The translations under genes and the position numbers were made by a program. A stretch of 64,000 nt of DNA from NCBI GenBank assembly GCA_016703105.1, contig JADJCS010000007.1, positions 248,001 to 312,000 of the forward strand, read 5' to 3'. Below, one piece after another: positions 35,038 through 44,501 of the stretch (position 1 is the first letter of the stretch; each line of letters begins with the position of its first letter). The DNA comes from Flavobacteriales bacterium. Lineage in GTDB: Bacteria > Bacteroidota > Bacteroidia > Flavobacteriales_F > PHOS-HE28. A model generated the notes under the pieces. The model searched no databases and was not told the origin of the DNA. It saw nothing but the letters and a program-made list of their open reading frames with translations.

Positions 35038-35982
35038 ATGCGGAACGCGTTCCTTCTGCCTGCGCTGGCGTCTCTGTGTTGCGTGCAGGCGCAGCAGATC
35101 GATGGTTATCGGTACTGGTTCGATGACGATGCGGCCGGCACCACCACCACCGCTGTGGCGGCCACGGACGAACTGGTGTTGACCACGGCATGGCCAACCC
35201 CGGGGCTCGTCTCCGGTTACCACCGCGTGAGCGTGCAAGTACGCGACACCAATGGCGCGTGGTCGGTGCCGCAAACCCGGAATTTTACCCGCACCGCTCA
35301 GCCCATCACCGGTTACCGGTACTGGGTGAACGACAACCCGGCGACACTTGCCTCGGGTGTGATCGGTCCGAATGATGAGGTGCAACTCAATAGCCTTATC
35401 GATCCGGGTAGCTTGACGAAGGACCATAACGTGATCACTATCCAGTTCATGGACGCGGATGGCGAATACAGCGTTCCCCAGAGCGTCTGGTTCGTGCGCG
35501 GCACCGGCGAAGTGAACGGTTACCAATACTGGCTGGATGATGATATCAGCACAGCCACCACAGGAAGCATCGGCCCGAACACCGTAGTGGACCTGATCGA
35601 AGACCTCGCACTGAGCACCTCCCCGGGCCAGCACCTCTTCACCATCCGCTTCAGCGCAACGAACGGGACCTGGAGCGTGCCGCACAGCGCCCTGTTCGAC
35701 TTCTATCTCGGCTTGGAGGAATTGCCTGGCCTTTCCGACCTGGTGCTGTTCCCTAATCCGCTCACGGATGAATTGGGGCTCCGCCTCAGCACCGCGGAAG
35801 CATCGCGCTTGGACCTGGAAATACGAGATGTTCAGGGTCAGCTGGTGCGCCAACTGCCTACTTGGGCCGTGGCAGGCAACACCTACCGCAACTGGGATAT
35901 CAGCGACCTCGCGCCGGGCACCTACCTGCTGCACATCAGCGATGATGAAGGCAAGCGCGATATGCCGTTCATTAAACGATAG
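35038..35982 (+). CDS. T9SS protein with three YWFDDD repeats, copy 2
   Basis: A 314-residue paralogue of the 33025 protein (signal MRNAFLLPALASLCCVQAQQ). It carries three repeats instead of two: IDGYRYWFDDDAAGTT, ITGYRYWVNDNPATLA and VNGYQYWLDDDISTAT, each ending W/YSVPxS/T. The C-terminal T9SS type A domain (LVLFPNPLTDELGLRL, IRDVQGQLV, LAPGTYLLHI) is intact. The difference in repeat number shows change by gain or loss of whole repeats after the unit was duplicated. Function unknown. Confidence 0.72.
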   Translation: MRNAFLLPALASLCCVQAQQIDGYRYWFDDDAAGTTTTAVAATDELVLTTAWPTPGLVSGYHRVSVQVRDTNGAWSVPQTRNFTRTAQPITGYRYWVNDNPATLASGVIGPNDEVQLNSLIDPGSLTKDHNVITIQFMDADGEYSVPQSVWFVRGTGEVNGYQYWLDDDISTATTGSIGPNTVVDLIEDLALSTSPGQHLFTIRFSATNGTWSVPHSALFDFYLGLEELPGLSDLVLFPNPLTDELGLRLSTAEASRLDLEIRDVQGQLVRQLPTWAVAGNTYRNWDISDLAPGTYLLHISDDEGKRDMPFIKR

Positions 35983-36036
35983 AAACCGAGCAGCTCACAC
36001 CGGGAATTACCACACCAAGACCAACACCTTCCTAAC

Positions 36037-39000
36037 ATGCAACTACACAACAGGACCCTTGCGCACGCCTTCGCTCTGGCCGTGCCTCTTTGTACATGGG
36101 CACAAACGGAGATAGAGCCCAATAACGGCAGCGGCCAGGCCACGGCGCTCACCTACAATACAGCCATGGCAGGCAGTATCGGTGCTTGTGCTCCCACGGA
36201 CAATACGGATGATTACTTCAGCTTCACGCCGCCCTCCCAGGGCCAGTTGCGCGTGCAGAGCAGTATGAGCAACAGTGGTCCTACGGACCTCGAGGTGACC
36301 TTCCAAGTCCGCCAATCCTCAACCGCCGTCATCGGCACGTTCACGCTCACCGCAGGAGCCAATGGAGTACCGGTGAACGATTCGTTCCTATTCCCATGCC
36401 AAGGTGCCGGGCTGTACTACATCAGCATCGAGAACCCCGCCGGTGGAGCGTGCACGAACTACAGCTTCACCTACGACATGGTGGCCCCGGTATTCACCAA
36501 CGATGCCGAGCCCAACGACGGCTCTGGAAGTGCGGTGACCGTTGGCGTTGGCGTTTGGCAAGAAGGCCAGATCGATTTCCGCTACGGCAACAACAGCGAT
36601 TACTACCGCATCGACCTGCCCACCCATGGTGTGCTCAACATCGAGTGGGAGGCCGAGCACGCAGGTACGACCTCGCCGACCACGGCAGAGCTCGTCCTGC
36701 GCCAGACCTCTACCGCTGCGGTGCAAACGTGGGACCTGCCGGTCGGCGCCAACTCAACGCCCGCGACCCAATCGGTGAGCATAGATTGCCGAAGCAACAG
36801 CAACTTTTACTACCTCAGTGTATCCACCGATATCTGTGGCACGAGCTATCGCTTCCGGTACACGGTAACACCTCCGTTGTTTGCCAACGATGCGGAGCCC
36901 AACGATGGTAGTGGGTCTGCGACCGTCTTGGCGCACAGCACGCCGACCGAAGGTCAGATCAACTTCTCCACCTACACCGAGAACAACGATTATTACAGGA
37001 TCGACCTGCCCACGCAGGGTATCCTGAATATCCAATGGGAAGCTGAGAACGCCGGGCCCAATGGCACGGGCACGGTGACCGCAACGCTGCGCCAGAGTTC
37101 CACGGCGTTCATCACCTCGTGGGATCTTCCAGTAGGGGCGAACTCAGTGGCTTCCTCGCAAACGGTGAGCATCGATTGCAGGAGCAACACCGGATTCTAC
37201 TACTTAAGTCTTGCATCGGATATCTGTGGCGTTTCCTACCGCTTCAGCTACACGGTGACCCCACCGATCTTCAACAACGACCTCGAGCCGAACAATGGAA
37301 GCGGTCAGGACACGGCCATTCCGCACAGCACACCCACACAAGGGCAGATCAACTTCTCCACTTACGTGGAGAACGTGGACTACTATCGCCTCGACCTGCC
37401 CACCAGCGGCATCCTGAACATCCATTGGGAAGGAGAACATGCGTCGGCAACACCCGGGACCGCCACGTTGACCCTGCGCCAGACATCCACCGCGTTCCTC
37501 CAAAGCTGGACCGTGCCGGTGGGTGCGAGTTCCATCCCGGTGAGCCAGACCGTGTCCATCAATTGCCGTGGCAACCAGAACTTCTACTACTTGGAAGTGA
37601 ATGGAGTGAGCTGCGGCATTTCCTATGAGCTGAGCTACACGGTAACTCCGGCGATCTATGCCATTGAACCTGCCACAGGATTCAGTTCAGGTGGGGCAGC
37701 GCATATCCGCCTTGATTCGGCGAACGTGCAAGGCCAGTTGGACTTCTTCTATGGCCAGTCCACCAACTACTACCGCTTCATACACCCAGGAGGCCCGCTC
37801 GTGCTCTCCATGCTCGCCGAGCATGCAGGCCCTACCGTTGCTGACTATACCGTCCGGTTGCGCTCCTCCTCGACTTCCTTTCTACAAGACGTTACGGGAA
37901 GCGCTGGCGGCAACTCAACGCCACTGAGCACTACGGTGGACTTCGGCGTACGCGGCAATGGGCTCTACTACATCGAGTTGTTCGGCACGCCCTGCGGCCT
38001 GTCCTATGCCATCAATTGCGATGATGCGGATGGCGATGGCGTGTGCAACTACTTCGATCTGTGCGCTGGCACACCTACTGGCGAAGGCGTGAACACGGAT
38101 GGCTGCTCCTGCTCACAGGTGGTCGTTGATGATGGCGATGTGTGCACGCTCGATGAGTGTCTCAACGGCAACGTGACGAACACCTTCCAGGATGCCGACA
38201 ACGACCTGACGTGCGATGCCAACGACGGCTGCCCGAACGATCCGAACAAGATCGCGCCCGGCCAGTGCGGTTGTGGCATTGCCGATACGGACAGCGATAA
38301 CGACGGCATCGCCAACTGTAATGACGATTGCCCCAACCTGGCTGGTGAACAGGGCGACCCCTGCGATGATGGCAACGCAGGAACCGGTCCTGATACGATC
38401 GGAGCCAATTGCCTGTGTTCCGGCCCACCAGTGGGTACCGATTGCGAAGGCGTACCGGGTGGCCCAGCGGTTCCAGGCACGGCATGCGACGATCTGAGCG
38501 CATGCACGACCAACGATCTGTACGACGCCAACTGCAACTGCGTGGGAACCCCAGTGGATCCTAACGACAACAATGCCTGCACCACCGATTCCTGCGATCC
38601 GATCCTCGGTGTGATCAACACCCCGATCGACCCGAACGACGGTGATCCTTGCACCCTCGACACCTGCGACCCGATCACCGGGGTGAGCAACGTGATCCAA
38701 GATGCGGATGGCGACGGCACGTGCGACGCGAACGACCTGTGCCCAGGCGGACCTGAGCCAGGAACCGCATGTGATGATGGCAACGCAGGAACCGGTCCTG
38801 ATACGATCGGCCTCAACTGCTTGTGTTCCGGCCCACCAGTGGGTACCGATTGCGAAGGCGTACCGGGTGGCCCAGCGGTTCCAGGCACGGCATGCGACGA
38901 TCTGAGCGCATGCACGACCAACGATCTGTACGACGCCAATTGCAACTGCGTGGGAACCCCAGTGGATCCTAACGACAACAATGCATGCACCACCGATTCG

Positions 39001-40167
39001 TGCGATCCGATCCTCGGTGTGGTCAACACCCCGATCGATCCGAACGACGGCGACCCATGCACCCTCGACACCTGCGATCCGATCACCGGAGTGAGCAACG
39101 TGTTCCAGGATGCTGATGGCGACGGCACGTGCGATGCCAACGACCTGTGCCCAGGCAGTCCAGAACCAGGGCAAGGTTGCGACGATGGCAACCCATTGAC
39201 CGGTCCTGACCTTGTCGATGCCAACTGCAATTGTGTTGGCGACCCGATCGGTCCTTGCACCGAGTTGTTGACCCTGGACATCACGCTGGACAACTTCGGC
39301 AGCGAGACCACCTGGGAAGTGTACGATGAGACCGGGACCACTTTGATCGATGCCGGTGGACCTTACGCCGACGGTATCGGTGGCACCACGGTGCAAGAGA
39401 CCATCTGCCTGAACCAGCTCTGCTACCGCCTCGTTGTGAACGATGATGGTAACAACGGTATCAGCGGTGGGGGCTATGTGCTGCGCGATCCCCTGGGTCG
39501 TCGCATCATCGATGCCGATGGTCAGTTCTCCAGCACCAGCTCGAACATCCTGCCCTTCTGCTTGCCGCTCAGCGCGAACAAGCTGATCAATAGCTGGTGC
39601 GACAAGACCGATCTGGTCTATGCCTACAGCACGCAGATATACGCCAGCAACAATCCTGCTGCCAGCGGTTACCAGTTCTGGATGGCCGACCCGCACGGCA
39701 CCTACAGCCGTCGTGTGTTCAAGACCACGCAGAACCTGCAGCCCACCAATTTGGTGACCCTGCCGCCGCCTGCTGATCTGGACCTGAATGTGCGCGTGCG
39801 TGCCTTGGTGAACGGAGTGTACACTCCCTTCGGCCCGGCCTGCATCATCCGCCTCAACACCCCCGGTGGTGGCAGCGGCCGTAGCACGATCCTGTTCGAT
39901 GAGGCCAGCGCCATCAGCCTGAGCCTCTACCCGAACCCGAACCGTGGTGAGCAATTGTTCCTCGCCCTGGGCGGTGTGCAAGCCGACACCAAAGTGGAAC
40001 TGGATGTGATGGACCTCTTCGGCAAGCGCGTGTTCGCCGATCGGTTCGCCGCACCATCGGAAGAGTTCACCCACAGCATGGACCTGAACAACCTGGCCAG
40101 CGGTGTGTACCTGGTGAACGTCCATGTGGGCGATCGCCTCTACACCGAGCGGTTGGTGAAGCAGTAG
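36037..40167 (+). CDS. Giant T9SS surface protein with five PPC-like repeats and a Cys/Asp-rich repeat region
   Basis: A 1376-residue protein. The signal peptide (HAFALAVPLCTWAQ) is followed by five ~130-residue beta-sandwich repeats, each opening EPN(D/N)GSGxA and containing YYRIDLPT and SIDCRSNxxFYYLS, like pre-peptidase C-terminal domains (residues ~26-660). Residues ~665-1065 are Cys/Asp-rich: thrombospondin-3-like DADGDGTCDANDLCPG and Dictyostelium-type ACTTDSCDPILGV units, likely Ca2+-binding. A ~230-residue module shared with the 8160 protein follows (YQFWMADPHGTYSRR), then a T9SS domain almost identical to that protein's. Likely an adhesin or structural surface filament; no enzyme domain is seen. 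Confidence 0.85.
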   Translation: MQLHNRTLAHAFALAVPLCTWAQTEIEPNNGSGQATALTYNTAMAGSIGACAPTDNTDDYFSFTPPSQGQLRVQSSMSNSGPTDLEVTFQVRQSSTAVIGTFTLTAGANGVPVNDSFLFPCQGAGLYYISIENPAGGACTNYSFTYDMVAPVFTNDAEPNDGSGSAVTVGVGVWQEGQIDFRYGNNSDYYRIDLPTHGVLNIEWEAEHAGTTSPTTAELVLRQTSTAAVQTWDLPVGANSTPATQSVSIDCRSNSNFYYLSVSTDICGTSYRFRYTVTPPLFANDAEPNDGSGSATVLAHSTPTEGQINFSTYTENNDYYRIDLPTQGILNIQWEAENAGPNGTGTVTATLRQSSTAFITSWDLPVGANSVASSQTVSIDCRSNTGFYYLSLASDICGVSYRFSYTVTPPIFNNDLEPNNGSGQDTAIPHSTPTQGQINFSTYVENVDYYRLDLPTSGILNIHWEGEHASATPGTATLTLRQTSTAFLQSWTVPVGASSIPVSQTVSINCRGNQNFYYLEVNGVSCGISYELSYTVTPAIYAIEPATGFSSGGAAHIRLDSANVQGQLDFFYGQSTNYYRFIHPGGPLVLSMLAEHAGPTVADYTVRLRSSSTSFLQDVTGSAGGNSTPLSTTVDFGVRGNGLYYIELFGTPCGLSYAINCDDADGDGVCNYFDLCAGTPTGEGVNTDGCSCSQVVVDDGDVCTLDECLNGNVTNTFQDADNDLTCDANDGCPNDPNKIAPGQCGCGIADTDSDNDGIANCNDDCPNLAGEQGDPCDDGNAGTGPDTIGANCLCSGPPVGTDCEGVPGGPAVPGTACDDLSACTTNDLYDANCNCVGTPVDPNDNNACTTDSCDPILGVINTPIDPNDGDPCTLDTCDPITGVSNVIQDADGDGTCDANDLCPGGPEPGTACDDGNAGTGPDTIGLNCLCSGPPVGTDCEGVPGGPAVPGTACDDLSACTTNDLYDANCNCVGTPVDPNDNNACTTDSCDPILGVVNTPIDPNDGDPCTLDTCDPITGVSNVFQDADGDGTCDANDLCPGSPEPGQGCDDGNPLTGPDLVDANCNCVGDPIGPCTELLTLDITLDNFGSETTWEVYDETGTTLIDAGGPYADGIGGTTVQETICLNQLCYRLVVNDDGNNGISGGGYVLRDPLGRRIIDADGQFSSTSSNILPFCLPLSANKLINSWCDKTDLVYAYSTQIYASNNPAASGYQFWMADPHGTYSRRVFKTTQNLQPTNLVTLPPPADLDLNVRVRALVNGVYTPFGPACIIRLNTPGGGSGRSTILFDEASAISLSLYPNPNRGEQLFLALGGVQADTKVELDVMDLFGKRVFADRFAAPSEEFTHSMDLNNLASGVYLVNVHVGDRLYTERLVKQ
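36115..38020 (+). repeat. Five ~385 bp protein-domain repeats
   Basis: Repeats begin near 36115, 36508, 36892, 37282 and 37666. Units 2-4 are the most alike; units 1 and 5 are divergent. All stay in frame. Confidence 0.7.
38365..39180 (+). repeat. Near-identical 408 bp tandem repeat, two copies plus a partial third
   Basis: Copy 1 is 38365-38772 and copy 2 is 38773-39180, each 136 codons. A third start (GACGATGGCAACCC) at 39181 diverges after ~30 bp. Long stretches are identical between copies, for example around 38417-38520 and 38825-38928, which indicates recent unequal exchange. Confidence 0.9.
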
Positions 40168-40190
40168 ATCCGACCGAACTACCAGAAAGA

Positions 40191-40222
40191 AAGGGCCGCG
40201 ATGCAGGTGCATCGCGGCCCTT
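40191..40222 (+). terminator. Strong bidirectional stem-loop terminator
   Basis: A 14-bp perfect stem (AAGGGCCGCGATGC / GCATCGCGGCCCTT) with an AGGT loop, 24 bp after the stop of the giant surface protein and 29 bp before the stop of the convergent gene. It can serve both. Confidence 0.75.
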
Positions 40223-40250
40223 CGCGTTCAATGCACCAGCTTCGCACACA

Positions 40251-41039
40251 TCATTCCTTAACGAAGCGCACCGTACGCACCTCCGTATCCGACCGCAGAT
40301 ACAGCACATGCATACCAGGCGGCAGATCGACCACGGTTACTTCCACTGTGCCGGCGCGCGCTTCGAAGGGCCGTGGAGCGGACATGCGGCCGGAGCCATC
40401 AATGCATCGCACCTCCCTTACCCGTTCCATGCCGCCTACCCAGAGGTGATCCCGCACCGGGTTGGGACCGAGCGCAAGGGTGTGGGTGCTGCGCTCCACT
40501 ACGGACGTGGGGAGTTGTGAAAGTGTGAGCCCGTCGAACATGGCGAAGAGCTGGTTCACGCCCATGCCCCCCGCCGTACCCGCATCGCACTCCACGAAGA
40601 CCGTATCGCCCGGTGCCAACGCGAACGTGTTGGTGACGCTCAGGAAGGTGTAACCACCATTGTTGGTGAGCGCGGCCGTGTTGAAGTGCAAGGTGCCGAG
40701 CGCGTCCTTCCACCCGAAGCGCAGACCCACATAGGGACTGAAGAAGGGGAAGGTGAACACGCCGCACCAACCGCTCAAGGTCCAGGTCTCTCCATCCGCG
40801 ATCCAGGGCACATAGTGGTAGAACCGGCTCCAACCGGTACAGCTGGATGTATTGCTGTGCGGGACCAGAACGCCCACGCTGCCGAAGCCCGGGGCCGCCG
40901 GGCCGGGTAGGACCGAGCAGGTGCTCACCCAACCACTGTCGTTATAGTTGCCCAGCGTATCCTCGAAACTGCCGTTGAAGGATTGGGCGTAGGCGTAGCT
41001 CGAACACACGCCCAAACCAAGGAAGAGAAGAGCGCGCAT
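40251..41039 (-). CDS. T9SS-exported protein with carbohydrate-binding-like domain
   Basis: A 262-residue protein with signal peptide MRALLFLGLGVCSSYAYAQ. It opens FNGSFEDTLGNYNDSGWVST, the usual start of choice-of-anchor/CBM-like jelly-roll domains (NGSFE...), and continues with paired beta-strands (WTLSGWCGVFTFPFF, TNNGGYTFLSVTNTF). A T9SS type A domain ends it (LALGPNPVRDHLWVGG, LPPGMHVLYL). Ligand unknown. The ATG at 41039 is chosen over the TTG two codons upstream. A TACCTTCG element lies 15-22 bp upstream. Confidence 0.72.
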   Translation of the reverse strand: MRALLFLGLGVCSSYAYAQSFNGSFEDTLGNYNDSGWVSTCSVLPGPAAPGFGSVGVLVPHSNTSSCTGWSRFYHYVPWIADGETWTLSGWCGVFTFPFFSPYVGLRFGWKDALGTLHFNTAALTNNGGYTFLSVTNTFALAPGDTVFVECDAGTAGGMGVNQLFAMFDGLTLSQLPTSVVERSTHTLALGPNPVRDHLWVGGMERVREVRCIDGSGRMSAPRPFEARAGTVEVTVVDLPPGMHVLYLRSDTEVRTVRFVKE

Positions 41040-41053
41040 GCACAAGGTTTTGC

Positions 41054-41061
41054 CGAAGGTA
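41054..41061 (-). promoter_or_regulatory. Candidate -7 element for the 40251-41039 gene
   Basis: TACCTTCG on the minus strand, 22 bp from its first base to the ATG, the same spacing as at 41239 and 46175. Confidence 0.45.
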
Positions 41062-41117
41062 GACCGGATCGAAAGATGCTCCTGCGTGCGACAAGCTCAC
41101 CGCTGTCGCTGAATTAC

Positions 41118-41204
41118 AGCCACATGCGCAAGATCTACGAGAAACTCCATGTAGGCAGCAGCACCGAGGCGGTGAGCAAGGCGCTGAAGGATCGGTTGGT
41201 CTAA
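41118..41204 (+). pseudogene. Remnant of a LuxR-type response-regulator C-terminus
   Basis: The frame encodes SHMRKIYEKLHVGSSTEA followed by VSKALKDRLV and a stop. It aligns with the end of the intact regulator at 31188 (THIKNIYVKLHVKSNTEA, VSKTLRDRLL). Nothing of the receiver or the first HTH helices is found upstream, where the divergent gene begins at 41039. It is a decayed fragment left by deletion or rearrangement, not an expressed gene. Confidence 0.7.
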
Positions 41205-41238
41205 CCCTGGCGATCCGGCCCGTCCGCAAGGTGGCACT

Positions 41239-41246
41239 TACCTTTC
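41239..41246 (+). promoter_or_regulatory. Candidate -7 element for the IgGFc-binding-domain gene
   Basis: TACCTTTC, 22 bp from its first base to the ATG at 41261. Confidence 0.45.
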
Positions 41247-41260
41247 CGCAAACGCCCCCC

Positions 41261-44200
41261 ATGCGCACCTTCACTCGATCGCTGTTCCTACATCTCTGCT
41301 TGGGATCGACCAGCTGGATGCTCGCCCAACCCGGCACCGCTACCGGCACGCGCTTCCACCTGGCTTACATGGCCAACTACGCCGGCAATCCGGTCCAAGC
41401 ACTGAACGTTTTCGTTTCCTCGCAGCAGGATGCGGTGGGCACACTGAGCATTCCGGGGTTCGGGTTCACGCAGGGCTTCACCGTGGTGGCGGGCACCACC
41501 ACCACCCTCACGCTCCCGCCCGCTTTTATGTGTACCGTGAGCGAGTTCGCGGAGTCGAAGGGAGTGCTGGTGGAAACGGACGTACCGGTGAGCGTACAGG
41601 CCTTGAACTTCGAGCAGTACACGGCCGATGGCACCAACGTATGGCCCGAGGAAATGCTGGGCCGGGACTATTTCGTGATGGCTTACAAGGGTCTCGATGG
41701 CCAGGCGGGGCTCAGCAGTGAGTTCCTGATCGTGAGCACGGTGGACAGCATCGACGTCACCATCACCCCCAGCGTGGTCACCGCGACAGGAAGGCCCGCC
41801 GGGGTGCCGTTCACCGTGACCTTGGGTGCGCACCAAACCTATTTGGTGAGCGCGCTTCTTGAAGCGGATGACCTGACCGGATCGCGGATCGCCGCGGAGG
41901 TCCCGCAGGGCACCTGCGACGGTATCGCGGTGTTCGGCGGATCGCGTTGCCCGAACGTGCCCACCGGTTGCTATGCGTGCGATCATCTCTACGAGCAACT
42001 GCCGCCGCTCTCGGCTTGGGGCACTTCCTACTTCAGCGTTCCTTTCACCGGCCCGAGCAGCTACACGTTGCGTGCGTTGGCGAGCGAGGACAATACGACG
42101 CTCACCTACAACGGCGCACCTTATTCCCTCGACATGGGCGAGGTCGTGGAATGGAACTCGGTGACCACCGCCGTGTGCATCGCAGCGGACAAGCCGGTGA
42201 GCGTGGCGCAATACATGGAAGGCACGGTCTGTGCCCAGCAGGGCGACCCTTCGATGCTCATGCTCAGCGCCGAGGACCAGGGTGTCGACCAGGCGATCTT
42301 CAGCACGGTGGTCAGCACGGTGATCACAAGCCACCGCATGGGCCTGGTGACCGATGCGATCAATGCCGGCGCGGTGTTGCTGGATGGCGTGGCGATCCCA
42401 GCCGCCTCCTTCACTCCCTACATCCAACGGCCGGACAAAGCGTACGCCGATGTGTTGTTGACCCAAGGCTCGCACAGCTTGATCGCCCCGGGTCCCTTCC
42501 TCGCGCACAACTACGGCTTCGGGGCGGCGGAGAGCTACGCGCAAGGGATCGGGAGCGCATTGCCTCCGGCACTGGGACAGGATTCGATCATCTGCCATCC
42601 GGGAGGTCCGATCACGCTGGATGCTCCGGCGGGACTTGGCCTACCGTATTGGTACGATGCTGCGGATCCATCGGACACGCTCGCACTGGGCGTGCAGTAC
42701 ACGTTCACCCCGGGAACGGATGTGGTGATCGCTGTGAGCGATACCGGTGTGGTCGCTTGTGCCGCCGGCCGGCTGTACCGCTTGGAACTGCCGATCACCG
42801 CAACGGCCGTGCTGGGTGTTTCCGCGGATCCTGTGTGCGCGCACCATGCCGTGCAGGTGGGTGCGACCCTTGTGCCGCCGAGTCCACTATCGCTCTTCTG
42901 GGAACAGGGGAACGGTTTGCCCGATGCGTTCGGTGACACCATCACGGTGCAGCCGCTCGAGAACACTTGGTACACGGTACATCTCACATCGCCTCTTGCC
43001 TGCTGGCAGACCAGTGATAGCATCGAGGTACACGTTGCGCCCAACAGCTTGATCGGTGCGAGCGCTGCGGCGAGCGGCGCAGGCACTTGCCAGGGCGACA
43101 GTGTGCAACTAACGGCCACGGCCGAAGAAGCACTGGCCTTCGACACGTTCACGGATGGCTGCGCGCCGTGGTGGAGCAACATCGTGGGCGGCACGGTGGG
43201 ATCGGGCTGCGGCCCGCTGACGGATGAACACCTGGTCTTTGATGCGGGCGGAACGCGCTCGGCCACCACGCAGCCCTTCGACCTCTCCGGCGGCGGCGCG
43301 ATCCAGTTCGACCTCTTCATCGGCAACGGCACGAACGGTTGCGATGATGCCGAAGGGGCGGACGATGTTGCGCTCGAGTTCTCTGTGAACAACGGCTTGA
43401 ACTGGGCCATGATGCAGATCCTGGACGAAGCCGCCTTCGCATCGTTCACCCCGGTCTCGGTGCCCATACCGCTGATCGCGCAAACACCAAGCACCCTGTT
43501 GCGATTGCGCCAGATGGGACAGTGGAGCGCGAACGAAGATGTATGGTCGATAGACAATGTGGTGGTGATCGGAATGATGCCCGGCGTTTCCTGCGCATGG
43601 ACCCCCGCGGCTGGGTTGAGCGATCCCTTGGACTGCACCCCGAACGCATCGCCAGCGAACACGACCCTGTACACGGTGACGCTGGTGAACGCTCTGGGCG
43701 ATTGCCCGGCTCAAGACTCGGTTCTTGTGCAAGTTGGCCTACCATTCAGCGTAGACCTGGGTGCGGATACCACGTTGTGCGGTCCGGTGGCCTTCGAACT
43801 CACCGTGGATCCCTGGCAGAGCTCCTGGGTAGCGGGTTGGGGCACGACCGGCGGCGCGTTCAGTTCGATCTCCGGGCCGAACGCGGTGATCCAGTTGTTC
43901 GATACCGCCGCAGTGTCCGTGGAAGTGATCGACAGCCTTGGTTGCCTTGCCACCGATACCATCCTGATCGAGGTGGTGCCCGCGCCGTCGCCGTTCGACA
44001 TCCTTCAAGTGGGCAACACCCTCTGCGTTCCCACGGGCCCCTTCATATATGCATGGGAGTTGAACTGGAACCCGATCCCCGGCGGCGATGGCCCCTGCAC
44101 GGATGTGGTGATCAATGGTCTGTATAGCGTGGTGGTGTCCAATGCCTTGGGGTGCACCGAGGGCGACACGGCCTACTTCTTCGTCACGCAGCTCGATCCC

Positions 44201-44440
44201 ACAGCGAGAGAAGCACCACAGAACTGGTACGATGCGGCCAGCGGCACATTGATCCTGGGGAACACCGACCGGATCGATCTCCTCCAAGTGCATGATCCCA
44301 CCGGCCGCCTGCTCTTTGAACGACGGAATATTCCGGCGCGCTCACTACCGATCGACCTGCCCCTCACCTCGGACGGTATACACTTGGTGACCATCCGCAC
44401 GCAGCAGGAGAGCAGCACCTTGCGCATCGCGGTGTTCTGA
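41261..44440 (+). CDS. T9SS surface protein with IgGFc-binding-like N-terminal domain
   Basis: A 1059-residue protein with signal peptide ending SWMLAQ. Residues ~25-400 match the IgGFc_binding domain seen in Bacteroidota surface proteins (GTRFHLAYMANYA, GKGVLVE-like SKGVLVETDVPVSVQALNFE, CDHLYEQLPPLSAWGTSYF, ADKPVSVAQYMEG). Next come Ig/PKD-like segments and a ~150-residue domain with DGCAPWWSNIVGGTVGSGCG. The end (QVHDPTGRLLFERR, SDGIHLVTIRT) is a degenerate T9SS type A domain. Despite the domain name, IgG binding is not implied; an adhesive role is likely. It begins 15 bp after a promoter-like octamer, just past the regulator remnant. Confidence 0.8.
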   Translation: MRTFTRSLFLHLCLGSTSWMLAQPGTATGTRFHLAYMANYAGNPVQALNVFVSSQQDAVGTLSIPGFGFTQGFTVVAGTTTTLTLPPAFMCTVSEFAESKGVLVETDVPVSVQALNFEQYTADGTNVWPEEMLGRDYFVMAYKGLDGQAGLSSEFLIVSTVDSIDVTITPSVVTATGRPAGVPFTVTLGAHQTYLVSALLEADDLTGSRIAAEVPQGTCDGIAVFGGSRCPNVPTGCYACDHLYEQLPPLSAWGTSYFSVPFTGPSSYTLRALASEDNTTLTYNGAPYSLDMGEVVEWNSVTTAVCIAADKPVSVAQYMEGTVCAQQGDPSMLMLSAEDQGVDQAIFSTVVSTVITSHRMGLVTDAINAGAVLLDGVAIPAASFTPYIQRPDKAYADVLLTQGSHSLIAPGPFLAHNYGFGAAESYAQGIGSALPPALGQDSIICHPGGPITLDAPAGLGLPYWYDAADPSDTLALGVQYTFTPGTDVVIAVSDTGVVACAAGRLYRLELPITATAVLGVSADPVCAHHAVQVGATLVPPSPLSLFWEQGNGLPDAFGDTITVQPLENTWYTVHLTSPLACWQTSDSIEVHVAPNSLIGASAAASGAGTCQGDSVQLTATAEEALAFDTFTDGCAPWWSNIVGGTVGSGCGPLTDEHLVFDAGGTRSATTQPFDLSGGGAIQFDLFIGNGTNGCDDAEGADDVALEFSVNNGLNWAMMQILDEAAFASFTPVSVPIPLIAQTPSTLLRLRQMGQWSANEDVWSIDNVVVIGMMPGVSCAWTPAAGLSDPLDCTPNASPANTTLYTVTLVNALGDCPAQDSVLVQVGLPFSVDLGADTTLCGPVAFELTVDPWQSSWVAGWGTTGGAFSSISGPNAVIQLFDTAAVSVEVIDSLGCLATDTILIEVVPAPSPFDILQVGNTLCVPTGPFIYAWELNWNPIPGGDGPCTDVVINGLYSVVVSNALGCTEGDTAYFFVTQLDPTAREAPQNWYDAASGTLILGNTDRIDLLQVHDPTGRLLFERRNIPARSLPIDLPLTSDGIHLVTIRTQQESSTLRIAVF

Positions 44441-44501
44441 TCGGGATCGAACCGATCGGCGCCAGGCGTGTACGGGTCGTGGCACGGGGCTTGGCACCGT
44501 G

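Larger units (their letters stand above)
31895..35982 (+). repeat. Tandem duplication of a promoter plus two-gene unit
   Basis: Unit 1 (about 31895-33771) and unit 2 (about 33840-35982) share gene order, the 3-bp intergenic junction ACTGAGCCATGCGGA and the upstream region (GCCCCTGCT...CGGGATTGAT). Protein identity is moderate, so the duplication is not recent. Confidence 0.75.

Noticed and set aside
38365..39180. Tandem repeats as a CRISPR array
   Set aside because: The period is 408 bp, the repeats are coding and in frame, and there are no short repeat/spacer units or cas genes.
38049..40212. Long antisense frames over the giant surface protein
   Set aside because: Repetitive because the sense strand is repetitive; no independent coding signal.
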